This document shows, in pieces, positions 21,101-27,585 of a DNA stretch of 64,000 bases; within the stretch, counting starts at the first letter, position 1, and each line of letters opens with the position of its first letter. The position numbers and the translations under genes are program-made. The notes under the pieces are model-generated. The model saw only the letters and a program-made list of their open reading frames with translations, was not told the DNA's origin and searched no databases. The stretch covers positions 356,198-420,197 of the forward strand of contig LS999831.1 of assembly GCA_900537185.1 (NCBI GenBank). Reading direction: 5' to 3'. This DNA is from Cytophagales bacterium Alg240-R148 (GTDB taxonomy: Bacteria; Bacteroidota; Bacteroidia; Cytophagales; Cyclobacteriaceae).

Positions 21101-21245
21101 CAAAAAAGTATATGAAACCACCAATTACCAAAACGATTGGGATGGGCAATACAATGGGAACCCACTGCCTAAAGGGGATTATTACTACATTATTAATTGC
21201 TCAGGAAAAACAATAAAAAATGGCGCATTTAGAATCGTTCGATAG
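15126..21245 (+). CDS. Giant T9SS type B surface protein: parallel beta-helix plus 16 PKD-like domains
   Basis: A 2039-residue secreted protein. After a signal peptide (about 1-36, ending LLSNAQ), residues about 40-450 form a right-handed parallel beta-helix, with many short Asn/Gly turns such as VYNNYVEKGAGYGLFS and SLYNNIAYNCTNGG; this fold is shared by polysaccharide lyases and adhesins. Residues about 453-1950 are 16 tandem PKD/K319L-like domains of about 94 residues, with the recurring pattern AGDDQ..LPTN..L.G.ASD.DGTI..Y.WEK.SGP. The end (about 1955-2039) is a CHU_C type B T9SS sorting domain: EKIFTPNGDGSNEYWEIEN and DWDGQYNGNPLPKGDYYY. A PorP/SprF gene follows after 30 bases, as expected for type B cargo. 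It is probably an elongated polysaccharide-binding or -cleaving surface protein. Confidence 0.9.
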   Translation: MSKKKTIHKYPFSNFNILLTAIFLTVFFSPLLSNAQCGCDYNVPANQFEVDGNKLGFQPGDVICLPSGSVGNKHFKNINGTKDNPIIIKNCGGQSRLVLASSKSFGIKISYSSHFRITGSGDPGTEYGILIDGPSLGITIQDRSTDFEMDHFRINNTGYAGIFGKTDPSCNPATWRENFTMYNVSFHHNYVTNTGGESFYIGNSHYHKPITKTCNGKSTSILEHSVVNAKVYSNRVENAGRDGIQVGAVISGGEIYDNYVYNYGIGDPNHINGIQLNPGFSGVVYNNYVEKGAGYGLFSLGDGVSLYNNIAYNCTNGGIFCDDRNTTPGSSFKFFNNTLVQNGRYGIYMLSDDSDNNEFFNNIIVSDGSTGFRYVRLNSGSIEWTEGNNVKTKNINDLKFANVGSKDFRIGAGSTAIDGGKDLSGQGVTHDFDYLARPQGTAYDIGAFELSVGNPEAEAGDDKTIKLPINTTILNGSGTSDNSTIVSYAWTKITGGTATLVDADTENLTLNDLEEGVYQLQLEVTDANGLKGTDVVKVTVLAAVANLAPTVDAGDDQSITLPTNAANFTAVASDSDGTIASYLWEKVSGPDITLAGETTAVLSVSNAVQGTYIFKITVKDNLDAVGVDNVELIVLPEAINQAPNVDVGDDQQIFTPTNTINLTGTASDADGTIASLLWEKKSGPAATLVNETTTSLTVNDMVEGQYVFSLTATDDDGAVGSDELTVDVINSNKAPTADAGSDVTITLPTNATNITGSGSDSDGTIAAYLWKKVSGPTATIVNADKATGTFQDLLEGTYVFSLTVTDDDGAIDTDEVKVIVNPVPVNEPPVVSAGDDQILRLPDNSINLTGTASDDGAIAAILWEKKSGPAATIAQEFTLTPSITGLVEGTYVFTLTVTDNLGVFTQDEMTINVLPEGSNAAPIANGGGNKFLTLPTNSITLNGTAIDPDGNIEGFLWEKLSGPAADLSGATTTTLNLSNLVEGQYLFRFTVEDNEGATGSDLVALTVSTVNQAPIVNGGDNLVLFLPDNSAQLNGQAQDPDGSIQSVLWEKISGGNAVLFGVDEMTLNISDLVAGTYEFRITVTDNDGASNSDVVSVTVNPDTGNVLPTVSAGDNQIIYLPTNSTTFKAIASDADGTIATYVWNKVSGPSTTLINENTSEVLATNLLEGVYVFKITVTDNEGGQNMDEVTLNVLPASSNQSPVANAGSNINIVLPTNSAVLKGSGSDSDGTISAYLWTKSSGPAVTLSNANTADLTISNLLEGIYLFQLTVTDNDGATHSDEVKVTVIPAEINKSPIANAGKNQTIVLPSNSTNLVGVGSDEDGTIVSYLWTKVQGPASFNLINETNPVVTASDLVKGTYVFRLTVEDDLGATSFDEIEVAVVEESANQPPIAIAGGDQLIKLPINTIKLFGQGIDSDGSVVGFQWSLVSGNSVSLVDDTTPNLTVNNFTAGVYQFKLTVTDNEGATNSDFVKVTVLAETTNLPPIANAGGDRQVLLSDITVFVAGAASDADGTIVSMLWEKKLGPNITVANESTTTLKLSNLIEGNYIFRFTVEDDKGATDYDEMSLTISSDVANVAPTVDLGADFEIYLPQTTHTFNPTVSDSDGSIAVYFWEQTSGGPITMANPSEANLDISDLVEGSYQVRLVVVDNDGASSSDDVTFNVLSAAANQPPTVNAGNDIELPFPETSTSITAAANDNDGTIASIAWTKISGGSSSISGATTLTPTISSLVPGTYLFQITVTDDRGATAIDQIQIVVLPEPPNQLPIVFAGSNQNIILPVGTIELEGTATDEDGTIVKTEWKQIEGPAVTMTDKGNGKIAIDGIAEEGVFAFQFSATDDDGETASDDILIFAFNDNENDLIAPIAYAGEDVVIVLPDNSFEIIGEAVDSDGTIENYTWSQTGGLSIEFSALDQVLSANNVPEGAYKFTFTVTDNDEQSHSDEVEIIVTESGGFIKVEKIFTPNGDGSNEYWEIENVESIAGCKLEIFTRTGKKVYETTNYQNDWDGQYNGNPLPKGDYYYIINCSGKTIKNGAFRIVR
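16480..20978 (+). repeat. Array of 16 PKD/K319L-like protein repeats
   Basis: Sixteen repeats of about 280 bases, each starting near a ..AG(D/S/G)(D/N).. ..LPTN.. block. Repeats are diverged at the DNA level, so this is old expansion. Repeat 5 lacks the usual SDGT stretch (ASDDGAIAA), and repeat 12 has VLLSDITVF in place of the LPTN block. Confidence 0.85.
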
Positions 21246-21275
21246 AACAAAAATGCTCCTTTCAAGTAACAAGAC

Positions 21276-22616
21276 ATGCAACAGATAAAATATACATCAG
21301 TAACCATACTGTGCCTTTTGATAAGTGCAGCTGGTATCGCGCAGCAGATGCCTCAATTTAAATTATATGTTTTTGATCCCTACATCATCAACCCATCTCA
21401 AATATCCAACCATTCCCAATCAGAAATCAACCTAACCTACCGGCAACAGTGGGCTGAAATTGAAGATGCACCAACCTCTGTCAATCTAAATTATCAACAC
21501 GCAACAGACAAAAACCTGCAATATGCATTTCAGCTTATCCACGATGAAACCATTCTTTTATCTGGAACAACGTTTATGGGAACATTTGGCTACAATGTTA
21601 GGTTAAGTGAGAAGAATTTGTTGCGATTTGGTTTATCCGCTGGTGTCATATCAAACAGAATTCAATTTGAAAACATTGAAGACCCGAACGACCCTGCGCT
21701 AGAAAACTTGGATGAAAACAACATCCAGGCGGATGGACAATTTGGTGTAAGTTTTGAACACGATCGTTTTAAAGCTGGTTTTGCCCTTTTGCGATTGTTC
21801 GAAACAGATGCTTTTGTAGGCAAAGACTTTGAAGATGTAAAATTTGGTCAGTTACAGCACAAGGTAGTTCATGCCAGCTATGAATTGAATTTAACTCATA
21901 ACCTTAGTTTCAAACCTTTTTTATTGTACAGGTTTTCTGAAGCTGACCTTAACACTTTTGACTTGAACGGTATATTCACCTATAAAAACGTGATATCAGT
22001 AGGTGGAAGTTATATGAATGAAATTGGTCCAGCAGTATTTACAAGATTCCAACTGAAAAAGAAATTTGATTTGGCTTATGCCTATGAATTTCCTGGGAAT
22101 GCTTCTACCAACTTTACTGGTTCCACTCATGAAATTCAATTAAAAATCAGATTGGGAAAACAACCGGAAGAAGAACTAACCGAACAAAAATCTACCACTA
22201 CCACTCCTACTGAATACCAAACCATCACCACAGTTTTAGAAGAAGAAACCAAGCAAGAATCTGTTGAAGAAACTGAAGAAACGCCAGTAACGGCACCGGT
22301 CAGGGCAGAGCCAGTTGAGGCAGACGAGCCGGTAGTGGAAGAAGATCCAATTGTAGAAGAAGAACCCGCAGTGCCGCAAAGAAACCCTTACATATTTGTA
22401 ATTGGTGCTTTTCAAGTGCAAAACAACGCCGATAATTTAGCTGCAAAACTGAATGCAAACAACAAACCGGCCGAAATTCACTTTAATGAGGAAAATGGCT
22501 TTTACTATGTGCATTTGGCCGACTACAGTGTGAAAACCCGTTCTTTAGACAAACTATTGTACCTAAGAAGTGCCTTGGGGCACCCTTCGGCTTGGTACTA
22601 CAATAGAGGGCAATAA
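21276..22616 (+). CDS. PorP/SprF family T9SS accessory protein with C-terminal SPOR-like domain
   Basis: A 446-residue outer-membrane protein. Residues 1-22 are a signal peptide (ISAAGIAQQ). Residues about 25-290 match the PorP/SprF family: FDPYIINPSQISNHSQSEIN at the start and alternating beta-strands ending in STHEIQLKIRLGK. An acidic Glu/Thr/Pro linker (about 295-365) then leads to a domain at about 370-446 (NPYIFVIGAFQVQNNADNLA, then GFYYVHLADY) that looks like a SPOR peptidoglycan-binding domain. PorP/SprF proteins are needed for secretion or anchoring of neighbouring type B cargo, here the giant protein 30 bases upstream. The extra SPOR-like tail is unusual for the family and could tie the complex to peptidoglycan. 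Confidence 0.87.
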   Translation: MQQIKYTSVTILCLLISAAGIAQQMPQFKLYVFDPYIINPSQISNHSQSEINLTYRQQWAEIEDAPTSVNLNYQHATDKNLQYAFQLIHDETILLSGTTFMGTFGYNVRLSEKNLLRFGLSAGVISNRIQFENIEDPNDPALENLDENNIQADGQFGVSFEHDRFKAGFALLRLFETDAFVGKDFEDVKFGQLQHKVVHASYELNLTHNLSFKPFLLYRFSEADLNTFDLNGIFTYKNVISVGGSYMNEIGPAVFTRFQLKKKFDLAYAYEFPGNASTNFTGSTHEIQLKIRLGKQPEEELTEQKSTTTTPTEYQTITTVLEEETKQESVEETEETPVTAPVRAEPVEADEPVVEEDPIVEEEPAVPQRNPYIFVIGAFQVQNNADNLAAKLNANNKPAEIHFNEENGFYYVHLADYSVKTRSLDKLLYLRSALGHPSAWYYNRGQ

Positions 22617-22618
22617 GT

Positions 22619-23347
22619 TTACAGTTTCAGCTTTACAAAAATAGCCTCAGGTATTGATTTTATGATCCACATGACAAAGCGCCATTTCCAAGAAATGTAA
22701 ATGGTGCTTTTTTTCTTTTTTACTGCTTGGAGGATGGACTCAGATACTGTGTTTGCGGAAACCGTCAAAGGCCCTGGTAAATCGAGGTCTGCCGTCATCT
22801 TGGTAGATACAAAGCCAGGTTTTACTGTCAATACCTGAACGCCATAAGGGTGCATGTAATTCCTTAATCCATCCAGATAAGCCGAGAACCCAGCTTTTGA
22901 ACTTCCATAAATAAAATTGCTTCCCCTGCCCCTATCACCAGCCACAGAACTTACCCCCACAATTGAACCGGTTTTTTTGGTCTTGAACACTTCTGCTACT
23001 TGGTTCAATAATACCACAGCTCCTGTATAACAAGATTGCACCACTTTTAAAGATTCCGTACTGTCTTGCAAGGATTTTTCATTGTCCCCCATATAACCAG
23101 CAAAATACACCACTAAATCGGTGTTGGCACAGATTTCTTTTACAACATCCAACGTGTCAAATTGGGTCACATCCAACTCTAATAAATCAACCGATACAGA
23201 ATAGCGAATACTTAAATTCTTTTTATGTGGCGCCAACCGCTCTACCTTTCTACTCGCCAAACACAAATTGGTGCCTAATGCAGCCAACTGCTCTGCCATG
23301 GCAATGGCCATATCAGATGTTGCGCCTATTAAAAGTGCTTTTTTCAT
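22619..23347 (-). CDS. DprE2-like short-chain reductase (polyprenyl-phospho-2-ketopentose reductase)
   Basis: A 242-residue short-chain dehydrogenase. The nucleotide-binding loop is LLIGATSDMAIAMAEQLA, and the active site shows VGVSSVAGDRGRGSNF followed by IYGSSKAG with the Tyr-xxx-Lys pair. The SVAGDRGRGSNF stretch and neighbour DprE1-like gene are characteristic of DprE2, which reduces decaprenylphospho-2-keto-erythro-pentose to the arabino form with NAD(P)H. A hydrophobic C-terminus (RFVMWIIKSIPEAIFVKL) may help membrane contact. It overlaps the DprE1-like stop codon by one base (TAATG). Its stop faces the PorP/SprF stop with only 2 bases between. Function is inferred from pairing and motifs. 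Confidence 0.82.
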   Translation of the reverse strand: MKKALLIGATSDMAIAMAEQLAALGTNLCLASRKVERLAPHKKNLSIRYSVSVDLLELDVTQFDTLDVVKEICANTDLVVYFAGYMGDNEKSLQDSTESLKVVQSCYTGAVVLLNQVAEVFKTKKTGSIVGVSSVAGDRGRGSNFIYGSSKAGFSAYLDGLRNYMHPYGVQVLTVKPGFVSTKMTADLDLPGPLTVSANTVSESILQAVKKKKSTIYISWKWRFVMWIIKSIPEAIFVKLKL

Positions 23348-24672
23348 TAAATTATGTTTAATCTTTTGCTCAGAAAAGAAGAAAATTTTCCTTTAGAATT
23401 GTACTTGCTTATAATAGATTTGATTTCTTCTGCATTCTTATAGGTTGCTTTGTAAGTAGATAAAGACATCCTGGCATCCTTTGTTAAATAAAGCCTGCCC
23501 CCGAGAGCAATTACGATTTCATCCAACTCTTCTAAAAACTCAAACAGCCCTTTCTTAATAGCAAAATCCAAGGCCAAAGTATACCCTTCCATTGGGAAAG
23601 AGACAGGGCTATCTTGTTTACCAAATAGTTTGAGCACAGCTAAAAAAGATCCAAAACCTCTCGCGTTAATTTTTTCAAGAATTTTTTCAAGTCCCTCATA
23701 GCTCGACTCCAACGGCAATACAAATTGATACTGAACAAACCCTTTTTTACCGTACATCCTATTCCAATTGTAGATAGAATCCAGTGGGTAAAAAAAACTG
23801 TCATAATCCACAAATGCATCCACCTCTTTTTTTCTCTGTTTGTGGTAGTACAAAAAGTTAAAAATTTTAATAGAAAGTTTGTTGAGTACAAAACCCGGGA
23901 AAAAAAACGGAATATTCAACTTCTTTTTGTTGGGCAATGCCAATGGGTCCTTCGTCTTTGGGATTTCACTTTCCAAGGCATGTTCCCCCATCATTATGAT
24001 ACTTCTACCTCTGGTTTTTTCCGAACTTCGATAACAATCTATCCAAGCCATGCAATAGGTATAATGCTGGTATTGTTCGAATTTTTCGAAAGCTTCTTTT
24101 AAATTTTCAATTTTAATGGATTTGAATTTAATTTTAGAAGTTTCAATTTTTTTAAGCCGCAGGGCAACTCTTAAAATTACACCTGTTAAACCCATTCCAC
24201 CACAGGTATAAACAAACAACTCTTCATTTTCCTTGTTACTGCAGCGCAAAACACCCTGGTCGGTTTGCACTTCCAAATAGTCTATATGCTCCGAAATACT
24301 CCCATCAAAATGATGGTTTTTCCCATGTACATCTGATGCTACGGCTCCGCCTAAGGTGATGAATTTTGTTCCAGGGGTAACGGGTAAAAACCACCCTTTT
24401 GGAACTAAAAAATCAAGCATATCCGATAACAATATACCAGATTCACATACTATTACTCCTTGGTCTGCATCAAAGGATAAAATATTTTTATAGTCCAAGG
24501 TCGATATTATGGTATCGGATAAGGACGCATCCCCATAACATCGCCCGTTGCCTCGTACAATTATTGCCTCTTCCTCGTTTACCAATTGTTCAATTTCACT
24601 ATCAAAATTGACGTTGCGCACCTCAGCTTCTACAATAGGATAATTTGTCCAGTTTGTTACTTTCCTTTTCAT
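23347..24672 (-). CDS. DprE1-like FAD-dependent oxidase (polyprenyl-phospho-ribose 2'-epimerase subunit)
   Basis: A 441-residue vanillyl-alcohol-oxidase-fold flavoenzyme. The FAD-binding part shows IIVRGNGRCYGDASLSD, PVTPGTKFITLGGAVASDVH and HHFDGSISEHIDYLEV; the C-terminal part ends with GGRLYLTKDARMS, a DprE1-type active-site segment. DprE1 oxidises decaprenylphospho-ribose at C2, and DprE2 finishes the epimerisation to the arabinose form. Here the two genes overlap by one base, so they should be made together. Homologous pairs outside mycobacteria also occur in polysaccharide or hopanoid-sugar pathways. The presence of a matching UbiA-family gene at 53440 strengthens the pathway call. Confidence 0.85.
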   Translation of the reverse strand: MKRKVTNWTNYPIVEAEVRNVNFDSEIEQLVNEEEAIIVRGNGRCYGDASLSDTIISTLDYKNILSFDADQGVIVCESGILLSDMLDFLVPKGWFLPVTPGTKFITLGGAVASDVHGKNHHFDGSISEHIDYLEVQTDQGVLRCSNKENEELFVYTCGGMGLTGVILRVALRLKKIETSKIKFKSIKIENLKEAFEKFEQYQHYTYCMAWIDCYRSSEKTRGRSIIMMGEHALESEIPKTKDPLALPNKKKLNIPFFFPGFVLNKLSIKIFNFLYYHKQRKKEVDAFVDYDSFFYPLDSIYNWNRMYGKKGFVQYQFVLPLESSYEGLEKILEKINARGFGSFLAVLKLFGKQDSPVSFPMEGYTLALDFAIKKGLFEFLEELDEIVIALGGRLYLTKDARMSLSTYKATYKNAEEIKSIISKYNSKGKFSSFLSKRLNII

Positions 24673-24677
24673 AGTGT

Positions 24678-26300
24678 CTATTTCCTCACGTAAACTTCAA
24701 TCAACTCTGTAGTGCGCCTTCTTGGAGCCTGAAAAACATCCACTCTTCGGTAATTTTCTTTTAGCTTATCTTGCAATTCATAGGGATAAAAATTATTTAG
24801 GTTCGGGATAATTTCAAACAATACCACATCGTAGTAATCCTCTTCAATCCTTTTACTAAAAATATCCAGCTCTCTATCGAACATACCAACATTCATGTGG
24901 TACCAAAGCGGCAAACCGGTTTCCAATTCATACCCCATTTCATGCGCCAATGGGGTAAGTTCAGACATATTAAACATTTTAAGCTGGGTTCCTTTTTCTT
25001 GCACCACTGGAAGTTCCAACAATTTCTGAATTCCTGTTATTGTTTCTTCTGGCATATAAACACCATCAAATGCTTTATATGGAGACAATTTCCATTTGGA
25101 CTTATCCAATTTTGTTGAATCTTCTTCTAGCTTGTAGGTATTAATGGAAATGACCTTCTCATTGTCCACTTTTCGCTCCATTTTAAATACCCGTTTTACA
25201 ATTCTTTCGGTGTATTTCCAATATACTCCGGACCACCAGAAAAACACCAAAAGCCCTACTAAGGATACTTCCAGCAAACTATTTAATTTGATAACATCTT
25301 TAAGAGACCACAAGATATACACCATGGCAAAACTGTGAAAATAGATATTGCCATCTAGAGGAGTATAACTCGTTACTTGCAAAACGGCCGCCTGTAAAAG
25401 GATGGCCATTGTAAAAGCAAAAAACAGTACTTCAAATTTGTCTTGAAGTACGCCTTTAAAATCTTTCCTACACTTGTTATAAAACAAGGCTATAACAATG
25501 AATATATAAAATTTTAAAAACAAGGACTTTCCAAAAACCTCCTTTACAATATCAAAACTGTCAAATCTTGAATAGTGGGGGGCCTGTCCCAAATTAAACC
25601 AATAACCAATATCATGTGCAAAAAAGGGTGCAGCCATCACCAAAACTGCCAAAACAATGGCCCCTGCGTATGTTAGTAGTTTGGTGTAGTTTTTATTTAA
25701 CAAGCTGTACAGCACTACCAACCCTCCACCTATTAGCACTGCCAATGCACCACCATCTTGTTTTGTGAAAAAGGAAAAAAACAAGGCCAGCCCTCCTGCC
25801 GTCAGGTAAAAATACTGTCGCTTCCCTTCTGAATAAAGCCCTCTTAACAACAACGCCAAGCCGAAGAATTCATACACTACAACACTGTGGTTGTACCAAG
25901 GCCAAAAATTGAAAAAGGAAAAAGATATTACAAACAAAAATACCCCGATCAACCTTAGGTGTGGGTTAACCCCAAATGTCTTAAAAATAGATCTAAATGA
26001 TAATCCGGAAATAATATTGATGAAGGCTTGTGCCTTTACCAAAGTAGAAAAGTAAGGCCCAAATATTTTAAAAAACACTGCTGGAATTACCCAATACCCA
26101 TACCCCATAGGCAATCCAAAATCTTTATAAGGTATTTGGCCCAGGTACATTCTATAGGCCCCTTCCCAAGACAAAAAGATGTTGATTCTGAATGGGTAAG
26201 TAAAAAACAACGGGAACAGCGCCAGTAATACTATAATGGTGATTTCTAAGTAGGTCACCACCCGTTCTGGTATTGCACGAGTAAAAATTGAATTTTTCAT
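24678..26300 (-). CDS. Multi-pass membrane glycosyltransferase, GT-C-like
   Basis: A 540-residue protein with about ten transmembrane helices in its first 370 residues and a soluble C-terminal tail (about 375-540). Near the N-terminus, SWEGAYRMYLGQIPYKDFGL and then PMGYGYWVIP match the GT-C pattern of ...G..PY.DF..P.G..YY, in which an acidic residue before the G..PY stretch is the usual catalytic site. GT-C enzymes use lipid-phosphate-linked sugars. It lies directly upstream of the DprE1/DprE2-like pair (5 bases before), so a polyprenyl-phospho-pentose is the natural donor to propose, as an inference. Its start overlaps the acyltransferase stop by 4 bases. Confidence 0.75.
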   Translation of the reverse strand: MKNSIFTRAIPERVVTYLEITIIVLLALFPLFFTYPFRINIFLSWEGAYRMYLGQIPYKDFGLPMGYGYWVIPAVFFKIFGPYFSTLVKAQAFINIISGLSFRSIFKTFGVNPHLRLIGVFLFVISFSFFNFWPWYNHSVVVYEFFGLALLLRGLYSEGKRQYFYLTAGGLALFFSFFTKQDGGALAVLIGGGLVVLYSLLNKNYTKLLTYAGAIVLAVLVMAAPFFAHDIGYWFNLGQAPHYSRFDSFDIVKEVFGKSLFLKFYIFIVIALFYNKCRKDFKGVLQDKFEVLFFAFTMAILLQAAVLQVTSYTPLDGNIYFHSFAMVYILWSLKDVIKLNSLLEVSLVGLLVFFWWSGVYWKYTERIVKRVFKMERKVDNEKVISINTYKLEEDSTKLDKSKWKLSPYKAFDGVYMPEETITGIQKLLELPVVQEKGTQLKMFNMSELTPLAHEMGYELETGLPLWYHMNVGMFDRELDIFSKRIEEDYYDVVLFEIIPNLNNFYPYELQDKLKENYRRVDVFQAPRRRTTELIEVYVRK

Positions 26301-27517
26301 TGTTTTGCTATATGAACTTTATTTTTTTTTAAAAATGCATCGTCTTTTTTATGTCGTTTTCCATGTAAAAAGCTCCCTATTCCATTGTAGCGAACAAAAA
26401 AATGGTAGCTAAAGAAGCAGGCAAACAAAGCCCCTATACATACAATCCAAAACCGTAAAAAACCAGGGATGGAAGAATCAAACAACAACATTTGTAGGCC
26501 CACTACAAATGGAATGTGAATCAAGTATACCCAATAGGCCGAATCTGATAAATACCGTAAAAACGAACTGTTCTTATTGAAAATAGTATTAAAACAACCG
26601 ATCATACCAAAAACCAACAAATTACCTTGCAATGCATACAACAATTTAAACAAAAGTACGGCAATTGTAGGCTGCCCTTCTAAATTGTTTAACCAAGCCA
26701 GTAAAAAGACACTCAACCCAGTTCCGAGTACTAGGTACAACCAGAAATTTTTGTTGAAATTTTCTAAGTAGAATACATTCCTGTGCAAAAACCATCCTAT
26801 CAAAAAGAAAAAGCCATAATATAAGAGTTGTGGGTTTTGCGGAAACAATCCCGTCCAAATAAATGGGATGGGAGAGTCATACAACATCACCACGCCTGCA
26901 ATAGGCAAAGCACTTAAAAACACAAAAACATGGGGTTGGTTTTTAAAAACGTGGAACAACCTATCCAGGAATTTAAATTTTGATGATATTTTTATGTAGT
27001 GGTTCAATACCAAACTCACCAAAGCAAACACATAAAGCACAATTAGATTGTGTAAAAACCAAAGGTGCATAATCCCTTGGTAATCCTTAAATGTAAACCA
27101 ATCTACAAAAAACTGCAGGCTCATGTTTTTACTCTCTTCAAAACTTAAACCTTGTTCATAAAATAATTTACTAAAATAGAAGGGAACCACCGTAATTGGC
27201 AAAATAATTATCAAGCTGGCAACAAATGGTAAAATTATTCTTTTGATCCGGTGTATGGAAAATTTCTTAATACCAATTTTCAAATACAACAAGCGAGCAA
27301 AAAAGCCTGCAAGAAGAAAGAATGCAGGCATTCTAAAGGAGTTAACCCAAAAATATACAAAGTCATAAAAAAACCCATTGTGGGTTGCGTCCTTTACCCA
27401 ATACCCTTGGTGGTATCCTACTTTATACGCTATGGAAGCATGTAAAAATACTCCCAAAATCATGGCAATAGCCCTGAGTGCGTCTAATCCGTGAATTCTT
27501 CCTTGTATCATATCCAA
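26297..27517 (-). CDS. Membrane acyltransferase, family 3 (OpgC-like)
   Basis: A 406-residue acyltransferase-3 family protein with about ten transmembrane helices. The N-terminal signature is RIHGLDALRAIAMILGVFLH, with the conserved His near residue 26, and NSFRMPAFFLLAGFFARLL follows. LRAIAMILGVFLHA and SDSAYWVYLIHIPFVVGLQ are typical of OpgC/OafA-like enzymes that attach acyl groups such as acetyl or succinyl to sugars at the membrane. It is the first gene of the minus-strand set with the GT-C-like and DprE-like genes, just downstream of a terminator, so it probably starts its own transcript. No clear promoter box was found in the 68-base gap. Confidence 0.85.
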   Translation of the reverse strand: MDMIQGRIHGLDALRAIAMILGVFLHASIAYKVGYHQGYWVKDATHNGFFYDFVYFWVNSFRMPAFFLLAGFFARLLYLKIGIKKFSIHRIKRIILPFVASLIIILPITVVPFYFSKLFYEQGLSFEESKNMSLQFFVDWFTFKDYQGIMHLWFLHNLIVLYVFALVSLVLNHYIKISSKFKFLDRLFHVFKNQPHVFVFLSALPIAGVVMLYDSPIPFIWTGLFPQNPQLLYYGFFFLIGWFLHRNVFYLENFNKNFWLYLVLGTGLSVFLLAWLNNLEGQPTIAVLLFKLLYALQGNLLVFGMIGCFNTIFNKNSSFLRYLSDSAYWVYLIHIPFVVGLQMLLFDSSIPGFLRFWIVCIGALFACFFSYHFFVRYNGIGSFLHGKRHKKDDAFLKKNKVHIAKQ

Positions 27518-27522
27518 TAAAC

Positions 27523-27564
27523 AAAAAAATAGGCCCGCAATAATTAAGAATTATTACGGACCTA
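27523..27564 (-). terminator. Rho-independent terminator after the 2290-residue giant gene
   Basis: On the minus strand a 16-base stem (two G-T-type mismatches) closes with loop CTT: 27530-27545 pairs with 27549-27564. A seven-T run follows at 27523-27529. It lies 21 bases after the stop of the giant gene ending at 27586 and just before the acyltransferase gene. Confidence 0.82.
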
Positions 27565-27585
27565 TAAATATACTGTATTAAAGAT

